Source: Yersinia bercovieri ATCC 43970 (lineage in GTDB: Bacteria > Pseudomonadota > Gammaproteobacteria > Enterobacterales > Enterobacteriaceae). Taken from it: a stretch of 64,000 nt of DNA. Shown piece by piece: positions 63,871 to 64,000 of the stretch (position 1 is its first letter; each line of letters starts with the position of its first letter). The stretch spans positions 806,001 to 870,000 of the forward strand of contig NZ_CP054044.1 in NCBI RefSeq assembly GCF_013282745.1, read 5' to 3'. Under the pieces are notes generated by a model that ran no database searches, was not told the DNA's origin, and saw nothing but the letters and a program-made list of their open reading frames with translations. The translations under genes were made by a program, and so were the position numbers.

Positions 63871-64000
63871 CATTTACACTTCTATACTCACCCCTCCTTG
63901 AATTGCTCCACAGCGAACCTTATATCAAGCGGTATCTCAGGCTACGTATTTTAAGGTAACAGTAGCCTTTTGAAATAAGTGAATTTTTTAGCTAACTCAG

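Overview
The window is a stretch of enterobacterial chromosome. Gene content and order (fadH, rlmG, ygjP, ygjR, alx, sstT, ygjV, uxaCBA, exuT/exuR, yqjA-mzrA-yqjCDEK, yqjF, yqjG, yhaJ/yhaK; then rnpB, rsmI, lpoA-yraN-diaA-dolP, mtgA, elbB, arcZ, arcB, yhcC, gltBD, sspBA, rpsI-rplM, zapE, zapG) follow the E. coli backbone. The many ERIC repeats, the SrfB/SrfC pair and the form of the accessory genes point to the genus Yersinia. Species cannot be fixed by eye.

Layout. 1-2.9 kb: end of srfB and all of srfC. 3-5.9 kb: an HdeD-like membrane protein and fadH. 6.3-13.3 kb: two related type V autotransporter genes, either side of rlmG. One has a beta-helix-like passenger and an Ala/Pro linker built of 9-bp repeats; the other has a short coiled-coil and Lys/Pro region in place of a passenger. 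A head-to-tail array of 123-bp ERIC units lies between the first autotransporter and rlmG. 13.4-18.4 kb: ygjP, ygjR, a yybP-ykoY type leader with its terminator ahead of alx, then sstT and ygjV. 18.5-26 kb: the hexuronate regulon, uxaCBA divergent from exuT, followed by exuR. 26-34.5 kb: a secreted hypothetical protein, the yqjA-mzrA and yqjCDEK genes, yqjF, yqjG, the yhaJ/yhaK pair and a zinc alcohol dehydrogenase.

34.5-41.2 kb is the most unusual part. A decayed cluster (cupin gene with a stop at codon 3, LysR gene lacking its DNA-binding half and fused to a fragment of a membrane-protein gene) is followed by an intact chromosomal Qnr-like pentapeptide-repeat gene. After that comes a 5.0-kb island inserted at the 3' end of rnpB, bounded by identical 20-bp direct repeats. 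The island carries a lipase-type T6SS effector/immunity pair (Tle4/Tli4-like), a serine recombinase and a broken tyrosine integrase. Short 12-13 bp repeats near both ends look like integrase arm sites. The insertion has separated rnpB from what looks like its original UUCG terminator.

41.2-64 kb is mostly core genome: cell envelope and replication control (lpoA, yraN, diaA, dolP, mtgA), redox signalling (arcB with the sRNA ArcZ), nitrogen assimilation (gltBD), stringent/proteolytic control (sspAB), ribosomal proteins (rplM-rpsI) and divisome-linked proteins (zapE, zapG). A second ERIC array lies directly upstream of yraN and supplies its Shine-Dalgarno sequence. Short, internally deleted ERIC copies lie just ahead of yqjA and yhaK and in the uxaC-exuT intergenic region. 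No tRNA or CRISPR array was seen, and the only rRNA-related gene is rnpB (RNase P RNA).
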